Below, one piece after another: positions 1 through 9,887 of a stretch of DNA of 64,000 bases. The stretch lies in the NCBI GenBank assembly GCA_902526795.1, contig CABZMF010000002.1:97199-161198 (forward strand). The letters are read 5' to 3'. The stretch is from an uncultured Fidelibacterota bacterium (lineage in GTDB: Bacteria > Fidelibacterota > Marinisomatia > Marinisomatales > Marinisomataceae). How positions within the stretch are numbered: the stretch's first letter is position 1; each line of letters starts with the position of its first letter. The position numbers were made by a program, and so were the translations under genes. The notes beneath the pieces were generated by a model. It did no database searches and was not told where the DNA came from. It saw nothing but the letters and a program-made list of their open reading frames with translations.

Positions 1-91
1 TCTCATTTGAGGAATAAACAACATACCCCCTTTGAATTGGCACATTATAATCAGATAAAAGTTCTTTAGCCTGGAATTCGTGAATTTTCAT
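1..91 (-). CDS. sucC: Succinate--CoA ligase (ADP-forming) subunit beta, N-terminal fragment cut by window edge
   Basis: Minus-strand ATG at 91 translates as MKIHEFQAKELLSDYNVPIQRGYVVYSSNE, the typical SucC N-terminus (M-x-HEYQAK-x-L). Confidence 0.8.
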   Translation of the reverse strand, partial: MKIHEFQAKELLSDYNVPIQRGYVVYSSNE

Positions 92-1714
92 CTATTCTTC
101 ATTCATGAATGGATATCTGTAGTTGTGAGGAGGTTTAAAAGTTTCTTTGATAGTTCTTGGAGATGTCCATCTTAATAAATTAAGCATTGATCCACCTTTA
201 TCATTCGTACCAGATGCTCTGCTTCCTCCAAACGGTTGTTGTCCAACAACAGCACCAGTAGGTTTATCATTGATATAGAAATTACCTGCTGAAAATCTTA
301 ATTTTGATTTAACTTCATCAACAATATCTCTATTTTCTGAAAAAACACAACCTGTAAGAGCATATGGTGAAGTATTATCAATTAATTCTAATGTTTCATT
401 CCAATTCTCGTTTTCATATACAAAGATGGTAAGTACTGGACCAAATATTTCTTCCTCGAGAGTTTTGAAATGGGGGTTTTTTGCTAAAATAACAGTTGGT
501 TCTACAAAGTATCCTTTGGATTTATCATATCCGCCACCACATAATATTTCACAATCGTTACTTATTTTAGCATAATCTAAATAAGATGCAATTTTATCAA
601 AGGCCGTTTCATCAATAACAGCATTTACAAAGTTCTTGAAATCTTCTGGTGGACCTACATCAATTGTTTTGATTTCAGTTACTAGTTTTTCTTGAATTTC
701 ATCCCATTTTGATTCTGGCAAATATGCTCTAGACATAGCGGAACATTTCTGTCCTTGATATTCAAAAGCTCCTCTGACCATTGCCGTAACTAAGCCTTGA
801 ATATCGGCTGATTCATGTGCTATACAAAAATCTTTACCACCTGTTTCACCAACAATTTTTGGATAATTTCTATATATATCTAAATTATTTGATACTTTCT
901 TCCAAAGATGTTTGAAAGTCTTCGTAGAACCTGTGAAATGAACTCCAGCTAATTCCTTATGACTCAATACTTGATCACCTATGTTTGGACCATCTCCAGG
1001 AATAAAATTAATTACTCCATCAGGAAGACCTGCTTCCTTATAAAGCTCCATAATATAGTATGCAGAATAGACAGCACTTGGTGCTGGCTTCCACAAAACA
1101 GTATTACCAACAATGGCAGGGGATATAGCCAGATTACCGCCAATACTAAAAAAATTAAAAGGCGCAATTGCAAATACAAAACCTTCAAGTGGCCTAAATT
1201 CTAATTCATTTTTCATTCCGTCAGGTGATATCGGAGTGAAAGAATTTTGCATTGTGTTAGCAAATTCAATATTAAAATTTAGAAAGTCGATTAGTTCACA
1301 TGATGCGTCAACTTCAGCTTGAAAGACACTTTTACCAATATCTAGCATTGCAGCGGCATTAATTTTATACCTATAAGGTCCTGCTATTAAATCTGCAACT
1401 TTCTTAAAAATCTTTGCTCTTTCTTCTAATGATGTATTAGACCATGTTTTCCATGCTTCCAAAGAAGAATCTATCGCCATTTGAATTTCTTTTGGACCAG
1501 CTTCATGATAATGTCCTAAAATATGACTATGATCTTGAGGTTTTGTACAAGGTTTTGTATTGCCAGTTCTAATTTCTTTTCCATTGATTATAATTGGAAT
1601 ATCTTTTTGTCTGCAAGATTGTCTTTCAATTTCTTTAAGAAGTAATTCTCTATGTTCCGAACCAGGTTCAAAATCAATGATTGGTTCGTTAGTTGCTTTA
1701 AAATTTTTGTCCAT
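92..1714 (-). CDS. pruA: L-glutamate gamma-semialdehyde (1-pyrroline-5-carboxylate) dehydrogenase
   Basis: 540-aa ORF; aldehyde dehydrogenase motifs (VGETGGKD, QGQKCSA, EEEIFGPVL). Confidence 0.9.
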   Translation of the reverse strand: MDKNFKATNEPIIDFEPGSEHRELLLKEIERQSCRQKDIPIIINGKEIRTGNTKPCTKPQDHSHILGHYHEAGPKEIQMAIDSSLEAWKTWSNTSLEERAKIFKKVADLIAGPYRYKINAAAMLDIGKSVFQAEVDASCELIDFLNFNIEFANTMQNSFTPISPDGMKNELEFRPLEGFVFAIAPFNFFSIGGNLAISPAIVGNTVLWKPAPSAVYSAYYIMELYKEAGLPDGVINFIPGDGPNIGDQVLSHKELAGVHFTGSTKTFKHLWKKVSNNLDIYRNYPKIVGETGGKDFCIAHESADIQGLVTAMVRGAFEYQGQKCSAMSRAYLPESKWDEIQEKLVTEIKTIDVGPPEDFKNFVNAVIDETAFDKIASYLDYAKISNDCEILCGGGYDKSKGYFVEPTVILAKNPHFKTLEEEIFGPVLTIFVYENENWNETLELIDNTSPYALTGCVFSENRDIVDEVKSKLRFSAGNFYINDKPTGAVVGQQPFGGSRASGTNDKGGSMLNLLRWTSPRTIKETFKPPHNYRYPFMNEE

Positions 1715-1723
1715 AATTTTCCT

Positions 1724-2710
1724 TTAGTTTTTGTGCCTAATATTAGACAAAATATCTTTCATTTCAGAATAATTCTTTGCTAAAACAAATTTTTTTCGAT
1801 AAAAAGATGCGCTTTTAAGTCCTTTAAAATACCATGCAAAGTGTTTTTTCATATTATTACTTCCAACAACTTCACCATGGGTTTGTATTAGTAATTCGAG
1901 GTGTTTTTTACATATCTCAAGTCTTTCATCTATGGTAATTTCTTCAAAATCTTCGTTTAACAAATATTTTTTAATCTGAGTAAAAAACCATGGATTGCCC
2001 AAAGCTGCTCTTCCAATCATGATTCCATCACATTTAGTATGACTAAACATTCTATTTATATCATCTATACTTTTAACATCACCATTTCCAATTACAGGAA
2101 TTTTCACATTCTCTTTTAATTCTTTTATTAAATCCCAATTAGCTGATCCTTTATACATTTGAACGGTTGTTCTTGGATGTAATGTGATTGCTTTCACTCC
2201 AATTTTTTCAAGATTGATACCAGCTTCTGTGCTTACAATACTTTCAGAATTCCAACCTGCCCTCATTTTTACGGTTACAGGTATTTTATCTACTGCTTTT
2301 ACAACAGCTTCAGTTATATCTTCCATTAAGCATAAATCTTTGAGTGCTGCTGATCCAGCACCTTTATTTGTAACTTTTGGTACTGGACAGCCATAGTTAA
2401 TATCAATTAAATCTGGTCTAAATTTGTCGTAAACCAATTTTGCTGCATTTTCCATAACCTGTGGTGTATCGCCAAAAATTTGAATTCCAATTGGTCTTTC
2501 AAATTCTGAAAATTTTATCATATTTAATGTTTTTTCGTTTTTTCTTATGATTCCATGCGCGGAGACAAATTCAGAATAGACTACGCCAGCTCCAAATTCT
2601 TTTGCAATTACTCTGTATGCATAATCTGTAACACCTGCCATTGGAGCTAAAAAAAATGGAAAATCAAGTTTTAGGTTTCCAATTTGAATTTTTTTATTTA
2701 TATCAAACAT
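1724..2710 (-). CDS. dusB: tRNA-dihydrouridine synthase (DusB-like)
   Basis: 328-aa ORF; LAPMAGVTD, DINYGCPVPKVTNKGAGSAAL, GIMIGRAALGNPWF. Confidence 0.92.
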   Translation of the reverse strand: MFDINKKIQIGNLKLDFPFFLAPMAGVTDYAYRVIAKEFGAGVVYSEFVSAHGIIRKNEKTLNMIKFSEFERPIGIQIFGDTPQVMENAAKLVYDKFRPDLIDINYGCPVPKVTNKGAGSAALKDLCLMEDITEAVVKAVDKIPVTVKMRAGWNSESIVSTEAGINLEKIGVKAITLHPRTTVQMYKGSANWDLIKELKENVKIPVIGNGDVKSIDDINRMFSHTKCDGIMIGRAALGNPWFFTQIKKYLLNEDFEEITIDERLEICKKHLELLIQTHGEVVGSNNMKKHFAWYFKGLKSASFYRKKFVLAKNYSEMKDILSNIRHKN

Positions 2711-2789
2711 ATAGTTTTTGTTTGTTCAGTACGATTATTGGTTTAAATTTCTCGTGTTTAATTTGAACTTAAACATAAAAGGTTAAAAA

Positions 2790-3026
2790 ATGTCAAGAGT
2801 TTGTGAGGTAACAGGTAAAAAAGTGATGTATGGTAATAATGTAAGCCATGCTCACAATAAGACAAGAAGAAGATTCGATATTAATCTTCAAAAAAAGACT
2901 TTTTGGGTGGAAACACTAAATAAAAAAGTTACATTGAAAGTATCTGCTAAAGGTTTAAAAATAATTGATAAAAAAGGCATTGATTCAGTAATAAAAGACT
3001 TAATGGCTAAGGGCAAAAAATTTTAA
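2790..3026 (+). CDS. rpmB: 50S ribosomal protein L28
   Basis: 78 aa, [29 protein letters not shown]. Confidence 0.96.
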   Translation: MSRVCEVTGKKVMYGNNVSHAHNKTRRRFDINLQKKTFWVETLNKKVTLKVSAKGLKIIDKKGIDSVIKDLMAKGKKF

Positions 3027-4468
3027 TTTTGTAATTTCTTTTTAAGTTCAGAGATAATTAATTCGTGATTTACTTTTCCTTTGGTTTCCCTATTAATTTG
3101 GCCAATAAAAAAACCAATAAGTTTTTCCTCGCCATTTTTATATCTTAACACTTCATTTTGATAAATTGATAATACATTATCTATAATGTTTTTAATATTT
3201 ATTTTCGAGGAATCAAAATTTCCTTTTTTTAATACATCTTTCAATCCTTTACCAGTTTCGAATAATTCTCGCAAAATATTTTTTCCAGAATTTTTTGTAA
3301 TTTTATTTTGTTCGATAAGTTCAATTATTTCTTTCAAATCTTTTGCAATCACTTTTTTTGAATTAAAGTCGGAATTGGATTCATTAAATAATCTAAATAG
3401 CTCTGTTGATACCCAAGAACTAACCTTTTTTGGTGAAACTTTAAAATTGACAACATTTTCAAAATATTCAGCGATTTCCTTTGAAGAAGAAAGTATTGAA
3501 CATTCATTTAAAGATAAATCATACTTTTTCATCCATTTTTTTTCATACTCAAATGGAAGTACTGGCATTGATAATTTAATATTATTAATAAATGATTTAT
3601 TTAAGCTTACTGGAGGAAGGTCAGGATCTGGAAAATATCTATAATCATCTGCATTTTCTTTTACTCTCATTATTTCAGCAGTATTCTTGTCATTATTCCA
3701 TGTTAAAGTTGCCTGTTGAATTTTATCTCCATTATTTAAAATTTTATTTTGTCTTCGAATTTCTGATTCAATAGCTTTTTGAACATTTTTAAAAGAATTG
3801 ATATTTTTTATTTCTGTCTTAACACCAAAATTTCCACTTCCTTTTTTTGAAAGCGAAATATTAGCGTCACATCGAAGCTTTCCTTTTTCCATTTCAGCAC
3901 TTGAAATATCAATGTAATTAACAATCTGCTTAACTCGCTGCATAAAGATTTTTGCTTGCTCTGGATGGACTAGCACTGGCTCTGTTACAATTTCAATTAA
4001 TGCTGCGCCACTTCTATTGTAATCTAAATTACTAGTATTGCTTAGGTTGTTATGAGATGATTTTCCTGCATCTTCTTCTAAATGTGCTCTAGTTAAATTT
4101 ATTCTATACTCTTTATCATTCCACCAAATTGGAATGGAGCCACCAGATATAATAGGTTGATCAAATTGTGAAATTTGATATCCTTTAGGAAGATCAGGAT
4201 AAAAATAGTGTTTTCTTGCAAAAGTGAAACTTTCACTTACGTTACCATTCACTGCTTGACCAAACAAAATTGCTGATTCAATAGCAGTTTGATTTACACT
4301 AGGAAGAGCTCCAGGAAGACCTAATGATGTCGGACAGGTTTGACTGTTGGGTGCATTATCATATTCGTATTCACAATTACTAAAAATTTTTGAATTACAT
4401 TCAAGTTGAACATGTATTTCAAGGCCAATAATAAAATCCCAATTTTCATTTATGTCATTTATGTTCAA
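3023..4468 (-). CDS. gatB: Aspartyl/glutamyl-tRNA(Asn/Gln) amidotransferase subunit B
   Basis: 481 aa, [51 protein letters not shown]. Confidence 0.95.
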   Translation of the reverse strand: MNINDINENWDFIIGLEIHVQLECNSKIFSNCEYEYDNAPNSQTCPTSLGLPGALPSVNQTAIESAILFGQAVNGNVSESFTFARKHYFYPDLPKGYQISQFDQPIISGGSIPIWWNDKEYRINLTRAHLEEDAGKSSHNNLSNTSNLDYNRSGAALIEIVTEPVLVHPEQAKIFMQRVKQIVNYIDISSAEMEKGKLRCDANISLSKKGSGNFGVKTEIKNINSFKNVQKAIESEIRRQNKILNNGDKIQQATLTWNNDKNTAEIMRVKENADDYRYFPDPDLPPVSLNKSFINNIKLSMPVLPFEYEKKWMKKYDLSLNECSILSSSKEIAEYFENVVNFKVSPKKVSSWVSTELFRLFNESNSDFNSKKVIAKDLKEIIELIEQNKITKNSGKNILRELFETGKGLKDVLKKGNFDSSKINIKNIIDNVLSIYQNEVLRYKNGEEKLIGFFIGQINRETKGKVNHELIISELKKKLQN

Positions 4469-6723
4469 TTTGATTTTTTTGCAATTAAATTAAGAGCTGA
4501 TCCAGCTTTGAACCAACCAATTTGATTTTCAGAAAAAGTATGAATCGTTTCTAATAATTCAGAATTACCATCAGGTTTATTTAAATTTAATTTTATATTT
4601 GTTTTGCAATCAAAATCTTTGAGATTGATTGTAGAAATTGTATCATTTGATTCAATTTTATCATAGTCACTTTTATTTTTAAATATTAAAGGGATGATAC
4701 CCTGTTTTTTTAAATTTGTTTGTGCAATTCTTGCAAAACTTTTTGCAAGTATAATCTTACATCCCATAAATCTTGGTTCCATAGCTGCGTGCTCTCTACT
4801 AGAACCTTCACCATAATTTTCATCTGCAACTGCGATCCAGTTTATATTATTTTTTTTATATGAATTTGCAACTTCATATATATTATTAATTTTGTTATTT
4901 AAGAGATTAATTGCTTCTCCATTTGAACCTGTAAATCCATTTAGAGCACCTGAATACATATTTTGAGAAATATTTTCTAAATGTCCTCTATATTTTAGCC
5001 AAGGTCCAGCAGGAGATACATGATCAGTTGTACATTTTCCTTCAGCTTTTAAAAGAATTTTTAAGTTAATCATTTCTTTTCCATCCCATTTAGAAAAAGG
5101 TTCTAAAACTTGTAATCTGTCACTTTCTGAATTAATGACAACTTGAGTGTTAGGTCTAAGTTCAGCTTTCAAAAAATCATCACTTCCAATTTTTTCGAAA
5201 CCCATTTCAGGAAGTTCAGACCCAGATGGTGATTCAAAATAAAAATTACTTCCGTCACTAAGTTTGATTCTATCTTTTGAAGGATTAAAACTTAATTTTC
5301 CTGATATCGCAAGTGCTGTAACTATTTCAGGACTTGCAACAAAAGATTCTGTTGCAGCATTTCCATCATTTCTTTTTGCAAAATTCCTGTTAAAAGATGT
5401 AATTATAGTATTTTTTTCACCTTCATTAATGTCTGATCTTCTCCATTGACCAATGCATGGACCACAAGCATTTGCTAAAACTTTTCCACCTAATTCTTCA
5501 AAAACTTTTGTATAGCCGTCTCTTTCCATAGTAGCTTTAATTTGATTTGATCCAGGAGTAATGTAGAACTCTGATTTAGCTTTTAAACCTACACTTAATG
5601 CTTGTTTAGCGACATGTGCAGCTTTCTCAATATCCTCATAAGAAGAATTTGTACAACTTCCAATTAAACCCACTTTTAGATTATCATCATAACTATTTTT
5701 AGTGACTGCTTCAGGCATATCAGAGATTTCTCTCGATAAGTCAGGACTATATGGTCCAACGATATGCGGTTCTAATTCAGATAGATTAATTTCAATAACT
5801 TCATCATAATATTTTTCTGGATCATTTTGAACTTCATCATCAGCTTTTAGATGTTTTTTTATTTTATTTGCTAATTTGGCAATATCTCCTCTATCTGTAG
5901 CAGATAAATATTCACTCATTTTTTTATCGTAAGGAAAAATTGAAGTGGTTGCACCAACTTCAGCCCCCATGTTTGTAATTGTTGCTTTCCCTGTACAGCT
6001 TATGGTTTCAGTACCCTTTCCAAAATATTCGATAATTTTTCCAGTACCACCTTTAACAGTTAGGATACCCGCAAGTTTTAAAATAATATCTTTTGGGGAA
6101 GACCAGTCTGACAATTGCCCAGTTAATTTAACTCCAATGATACCTGGCCAATTTACTTCCCATGGAGAATTTGTCATCACATCTACTGCATCAGCTCCTC
6201 CAACACCTATAGCAATCATACCTAGACCTCCAGCATTTGGAGTATGCGAATCAGTTCCTATCATCATTGTACCTGGCACAGCATAATTTTCTAAAATCGT
6301 TTGATGGATTATTCCTGCACCTGGTTTCCAAAACCCTATACCATACTTTGCACAAACTGATTTTAAAAAATCATAGACTTCTTTATTAGTTATCAAGGCG
6401 TTGTTTAAGTCATCATCAGCTCCTTTAATCGCGGTGATTAAATGATCGCAGTGAACTGTGGTAGGAACGGCAGTAGTTTGCATTCCAGCATTTATAAATT
6501 GTAATAAGGCCATTTGTGCTGTCGCATCTTGCATTGCAACTCTATCTGGGGCAAGAGTACAAAATGTTTTTGTTCTATCCGGAATATTATTCAAATTTTC
6601 AGATAAGTGTGAAAATAGAATCTTTTCTGTATAGGTAAGTGGTCTATTAAAAAAGGATTTTGCATCTATGATTTTTAATTGGTAATTATCATATATTTGT
6701 TTAATAATTTCTGTCTGGTTCAT
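4465..6723 (-). CDS. Aconitate hydratase (mitochondrial-like type)
   Basis: 752 aa, Fe-S cysteines in GSCTNSSYED and ANACGPCIGQW; swivel domain ENYGEGSSREHAAMEPR. Confidence 0.93.
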   Translation of the reverse strand: MNQTEIIKQIYDNYQLKIIDAKSFFNRPLTYTEKILFSHLSENLNNIPDRTKTFCTLAPDRVAMQDATAQMALLQFINAGMQTTAVPTTVHCDHLITAIKGADDDLNNALITNKEVYDFLKSVCAKYGIGFWKPGAGIIHQTILENYAVPGTMMIGTDSHTPNAGGLGMIAIGVGGADAVDVMTNSPWEVNWPGIIGVKLTGQLSDWSSPKDIILKLAGILTVKGGTGKIIEYFGKGTETISCTGKATITNMGAEVGATTSIFPYDKKMSEYLSATDRGDIAKLANKIKKHLKADDEVQNDPEKYYDEVIEINLSELEPHIVGPYSPDLSREISDMPEAVTKNSYDDNLKVGLIGSCTNSSYEDIEKAAHVAKQALSVGLKAKSEFYITPGSNQIKATMERDGYTKVFEELGGKVLANACGPCIGQWRRSDINEGEKNTIITSFNRNFAKRNDGNAATESFVASPEIVTALAISGKLSFNPSKDRIKLSDGSNFYFESPSGSELPEMGFEKIGSDDFLKAELRPNTQVVINSESDRLQVLEPFSKWDGKEMINLKILLKAEGKCTTDHVSPAGPWLKYRGHLENISQNMYSGALNGFTGSNGEAINLLNNKINNIYEVANSYKKNNINWIAVADENYGEGSSREHAAMEPRFMGCKIILAKSFARIAQTNLKKQGIIPLIFKNKSDYDKIESNDTISTINLKDFDCKTNIKLNLNKPDGNSELLETIHTFSENQIGWFKAGSALNLIAKKSN

Positions 6724-6768
6724 ATTAGTTTTTTATTATTATAAATTTAGTTAAAAAAAAACAATTTT

Positions 6769-7335
6769 ATGGGTATAATATTAGCATCTAGTTCTCCAAG
6801 ACGAAAGAAAATTTTAGAAAAATTAGGATACAATTTTGAGATTGTTTCACCTAACATTGATGAAGATAATATCAATAATCTAAATCCAATAGACTACGTT
6901 ATTGATGTCTCTATGAGAAAAGGTTTAAAAATCCATCAAAAATATCCAAATGATTTTGTTTTATCTGGAGATACAATAATTGAATTTGATAATGAAATTA
7001 TTGGTAAACCTACTTCAAAAGTTGATGCATTAAAAACTTTAAATTTTTTATCAGGAAAATCTCATTACGTTGTTAGCGCTTTATCATTAACATTTTCCAA
7101 TAATCAAATTAATATTTTTGACAGCACAAAAGTTTCTTTTAAAGTTTTAAGAAATGAATTAATTCAAGAATATATAAATAATTTTAATATTTTAGATAAA
7201 GCTGGATCATACAACATAGAAGATCTTGATAAAAATTTCATTAAAAATATTGACGGATGTTATAATAATATTGTAGGTTTCCCAGAAGAAAAATTTTTAA
7301 AAAGCAAAATTAAACAAATTCTTGATTCACTATGA
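6769..7335 (+). CDS. maf: Maf-family nucleotide pyrophosphatase
   Basis: 188 aa, ILASSSPRRKKILEKLGYNFEIVSP, SGDTIIEFDNEIIGKP. Confidence 0.92.
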   Translation: MGIILASSSPRRKKILEKLGYNFEIVSPNIDEDNINNLNPIDYVIDVSMRKGLKIHQKYPNDFVLSGDTIIEFDNEIIGKPTSKVDALKTLNFLSGKSHYVVSALSLTFSNNQINIFDSTKVSFKVLRNELIQEYINNFNILDKAGSYNIEDLDKNFIKNIDGCYNNIVGFPEEKFLKSKIKQILDSL

Positions 7336-8141
7336 TTTTTTATAATAAATACAAAAAGTTCAGAACCGAAAATAATATTGATTTGAAAGATATTTCAAAA
7401 AGAACAAAAATTGATTTAAAATATTTACAAGCAATTGAAAAGGGAAAATTTGCTGAAATACCCTCAGTTTATGTTAAGCTATTTTTTAAAGCTTACATCA
7501 ATGAAATAGGTATTGATATTAATGAAGCAATATTTGAATTTGATAGTTTTTTTAATCAAAAAAAAGGTTCAAAATCTTTGAAATTTGTTCCAGAAGAAGA
7601 AGGTTATAAATTTGACTTTTTAGATAAAGTTATAAATGAAAATTTATTTAATTCTTCTATATTTATTGGATTAATATCCTTCATTTTTATTCTTATTTTG
7701 AGTTTTTCATTAAACTCAAATAATCAAATTTCTCAAAAAGATATTGAAGATGAATTGAGAATTACAAAATCTGATCTAATTGAATTTTATTCGTTACGAA
7801 GTGAAGAACTTTTATTAATAGATGATATTTCAAGCCCAATTACTATAAGATTTAAATCAAATGTTGAGAATTTTATTAATATGTATGACAGTTTTTCAGG
7901 TAAAGAGTTTTTTATTTTTGAAGATAGCATGAACAATCAATCAAACGCATTTACTGAGCAATGGACAGGAGAAGAAAAGTCATTTTTAATTGCAAATACT
8001 GTTGATTATGAATTAATTATTTTTTCCGACAATTCTTACAAAGATTTTTCAAATAATATTATAAACGATTTTCCAGTTGTAATAACTCTTAATTCAAATC
8101 CATTTTCAATAAGAATAAAAAAATATCTCCCTAAAAATTAG
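7332..8141 (+). CDS. RodZ-like protein: N-terminal HTH, one transmembrane helix, C-terminal extracytoplasmic domain
   Basis: HTH_25-like N-terminus (FRTENNIDLKDISKRTKIDLKYLQAIEKGKFAEIPSVYVKLFFKAY) then TM near residue 115. Confidence 0.7.
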   Translation: MIFYNKYKKFRTENNIDLKDISKRTKIDLKYLQAIEKGKFAEIPSVYVKLFFKAYINEIGIDINEAIFEFDSFFNQKKGSKSLKFVPEEEGYKFDFLDKVINENLFNSSIFIGLISFIFILILSFSLNSNNQISQKDIEDELRITKSDLIEFYSLRSEELLLIDDISSPITIRFKSNVENFINMYDSFSGKEFFIFEDSMNNQSNAFTEQWTGEEKSFLIANTVDYELIIFSDNSYKDFSNNIINDFPVVITLNSNPFSIRIKKYLPKN

Positions 8142-8175
8142 TATTTAATTTTTTTCTCTTTTTACAGAATTTTTA

Positions 8176-8205
8176 TTGACATAAACTCCCTCTGCATTGT
8201 AAGAT
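8176..8205 (+). promoter_or_regulatory. Putative sigma70-type promoter of the dcw cluster
   Basis: TTGACA (8176-8181), 18-bp spacer, TAAGAT (8200-8205) in the intergenic gap upstream of mraZ. Confidence 0.6.
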
Positions 8206-8206
8206 A

Positions 8207-8222
8207 AGTGGTTAACAGTGGG
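8207..8222 (+). promoter_or_regulatory. Putative MraZ-binding repeats
   Basis: AGTGGT at 8207 and AGTGGG at 8217, exactly 10 bp apart, matching the known TGGGN + 5-nt spacer MRB periodicity. Confidence 0.55.
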
Positions 8223-8240
8223 TTAAAATCCCTTACTATT

Positions 8241-8699
8241 ATGAGTAGCCAATATACATTTACTGGAGAATTTACGTTTTCAATTGATTCAAAGAACAGA
8301 ATCAACATACCTGCTACTCTTCGAAAACAATTTTTAAGCAGAGATAAAAAAACTTTCGTTGTTACCAGAGGAATAGATCAATGTGCATGGATTTATCCAA
8401 TGAGTGAATGGGAAATAATTCAAAAAGAGCTCAAAGAGTTATCATCATTATCAAAAACAAATAGAATTTTTTTAAGAAATCATCTTAGACATGCAAATAT
8501 AATTAAATTTGATAATCAAGGAAGATTTGTTTTACCTCAAAGCCTGGTTGATTACTCAACAATCAAAAAAGATGTTACGATAATAGGAGTTTTAAATAAA
8601 ATAGAAATATGGAACCCCCATTTACTTAAAAAAGTCGATCAATCAGATGAGGTTGATGAACAATCTTATGAGGAACTCTCTGAAAGGGTCAATATCTGA
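8241..8699 (+). CDS. mraZ: Transcriptional regulator MraZ
   Basis: MSSQYTFTGEFTFSIDSKNRINIPATLRKQF; start moved from the ORF track to the ATG at 8241. Confidence 0.92.
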   Translation: MSSQYTFTGEFTFSIDSKNRINIPATLRKQFLSRDKKTFVVTRGIDQCAWIYPMSEWEIIQKELKELSSLSKTNRIFLRNHLRHANIIKFDNQGRFVLPQSLVDYSTIKKDVTIIGVLNKIEIWNPHLLKKVDQSDEVDEQSYEELSERVNI

Positions 8700-9589
8700 T
8701 GGTAATTGCTTCATCAGCTAATTACCGACATATTCCTGTTATGCTGATGGAGACATTAGAAAATTTAAATATTAAGAATAATGGAATTTATGTTGACGGA
8801 ACCTTGGGTCTTGGTGGACATTCAGAACAAATCTTAAAAAAAATTGATTCTGGTCTTCTTTTAGGAATTGATAGAGATAAAGATGCTATTGGAATTGCAG
8901 AAGAAAGATTATTAAAGAATAAAAATTTTAAAATTATTCATAACAGCTATAAAAATCTTAAAATCATTTTAAATGAGCTTAAAATTGATGCTGTAGATGG
9001 TATTCTTCTTGATTTAGGCCTTTCTTCATTCCAGCTTGAAAATAACGAGAGGGGATTCTCTCATAAATACAAATCTTCTCTTGATATGCGATTTGATATA
9101 AGTTCAAAAGATTATACCGCTGAAGAAATCATTAATAAAAATAAGTTAAAAGATTTAACTCATGTTTTTAAAGAGTTTGGTGAGGAAAAACACGCATATA
9201 AAATTGCAAAATTAATTAAAGAACTTAGAGGTGAAATTGATGTTTTATCAATTACATCTATTATAGACAAAGTAACTCCATACAAGTTCAGACTAAAGAC
9301 TTATTCAAGAATTTTTCAAGCTTTAAGAATAGCTGCAAATAATGAGCTAGATCATTTGAAAAATTTTCTTAGCAGTTTTATTGATGTTCTGAACCCTGGA
9401 GGTAGGATCGTTGTAATTAGTTACCATTCTGTTGAGGATAGGATTGTAAAACACAAATTTAAAGATTTAAAACAAAATGACATGATCAAATTGATTTACA
9501 AAAAACCGTTGATTCCATCTGAAATCGAAATTAATCAAAATAAAAGAGCGCGAAGTGCCAAAATGAGAGTAGGAGAAAAGATTGGTTAA
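8699..9589 (+). CDS. rsmH: 16S rRNA (cytosine(1402)-N(4))-methyltransferase
   Basis: 296 aa, HIPVMLMETLENL, YVDGTLGLGGHSEQIL, NKRARSAKMR. Confidence 0.95.
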   Translation: MVIASSANYRHIPVMLMETLENLNIKNNGIYVDGTLGLGGHSEQILKKIDSGLLLGIDRDKDAIGIAEERLLKNKNFKIIHNSYKNLKIILNELKIDAVDGILLDLGLSSFQLENNERGFSHKYKSSLDMRFDISSKDYTAEEIINKNKLKDLTHVFKEFGEEKHAYKIAKLIKELRGEIDVLSITSIIDKVTPYKFRLKTYSRIFQALRIAANNELDHLKNFLSSFIDVLNPGGRIVVISYHSVEDRIVKHKFKDLKQNDMIKLIYKKPLIPSEIEINQNKRARSAKMRVGEKIG

Positions 9590-9887
9590 GAAAAGAAGAT
9601 TAAGTAAAGCTGAAAAGTTGAAAAGAGAAAATATTAAGTGGGTTTTTATGTTTGTTATACTTGTTTTGACAATAACAGTTTATTTAGCGTCATTTATAGA
9701 ATTAGATAAAACACAATCAAGTATAGATTTTAATAAGAAAACTCTGACACAGCTTAATGAGGAATTGACAATAATAAAAAACTCTGTTGAAAGAATGAAA
9801 AGAGCTGATATTATTTCTAAAAGAGCAAAAGAACTTGGCTTGGTTTCTAGTAAGCCTGAAACTATAACAATAAATATTAATGACTAA
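9582..9887 (+). CDS. ftsL: FtsL-like cell division protein (TTG start)
   Basis: Small single-TM coiled-coil protein between rsmH and ftsI. Confidence 0.65.
   Translation: MVKKRRLSKAEKLKRENIKWVFMFVILVLTITVYLASFIELDKTQSSIDFNKKTLTQLNEELTIIKNSVERMKRADIISKRAKELGLVSSKPETITININD

Noticed and set aside
959-1322. Plus-strand ORFs 959-1204 and 1113-1322
   Set aside because: Antisense to pruA, with no recognisable protein features
8208-8240. N-terminal extension of mraZ in the ORF track
   Set aside because: Contains the MraZ-box-like repeats and probable 5' UTR; conserved protein begins at 8241
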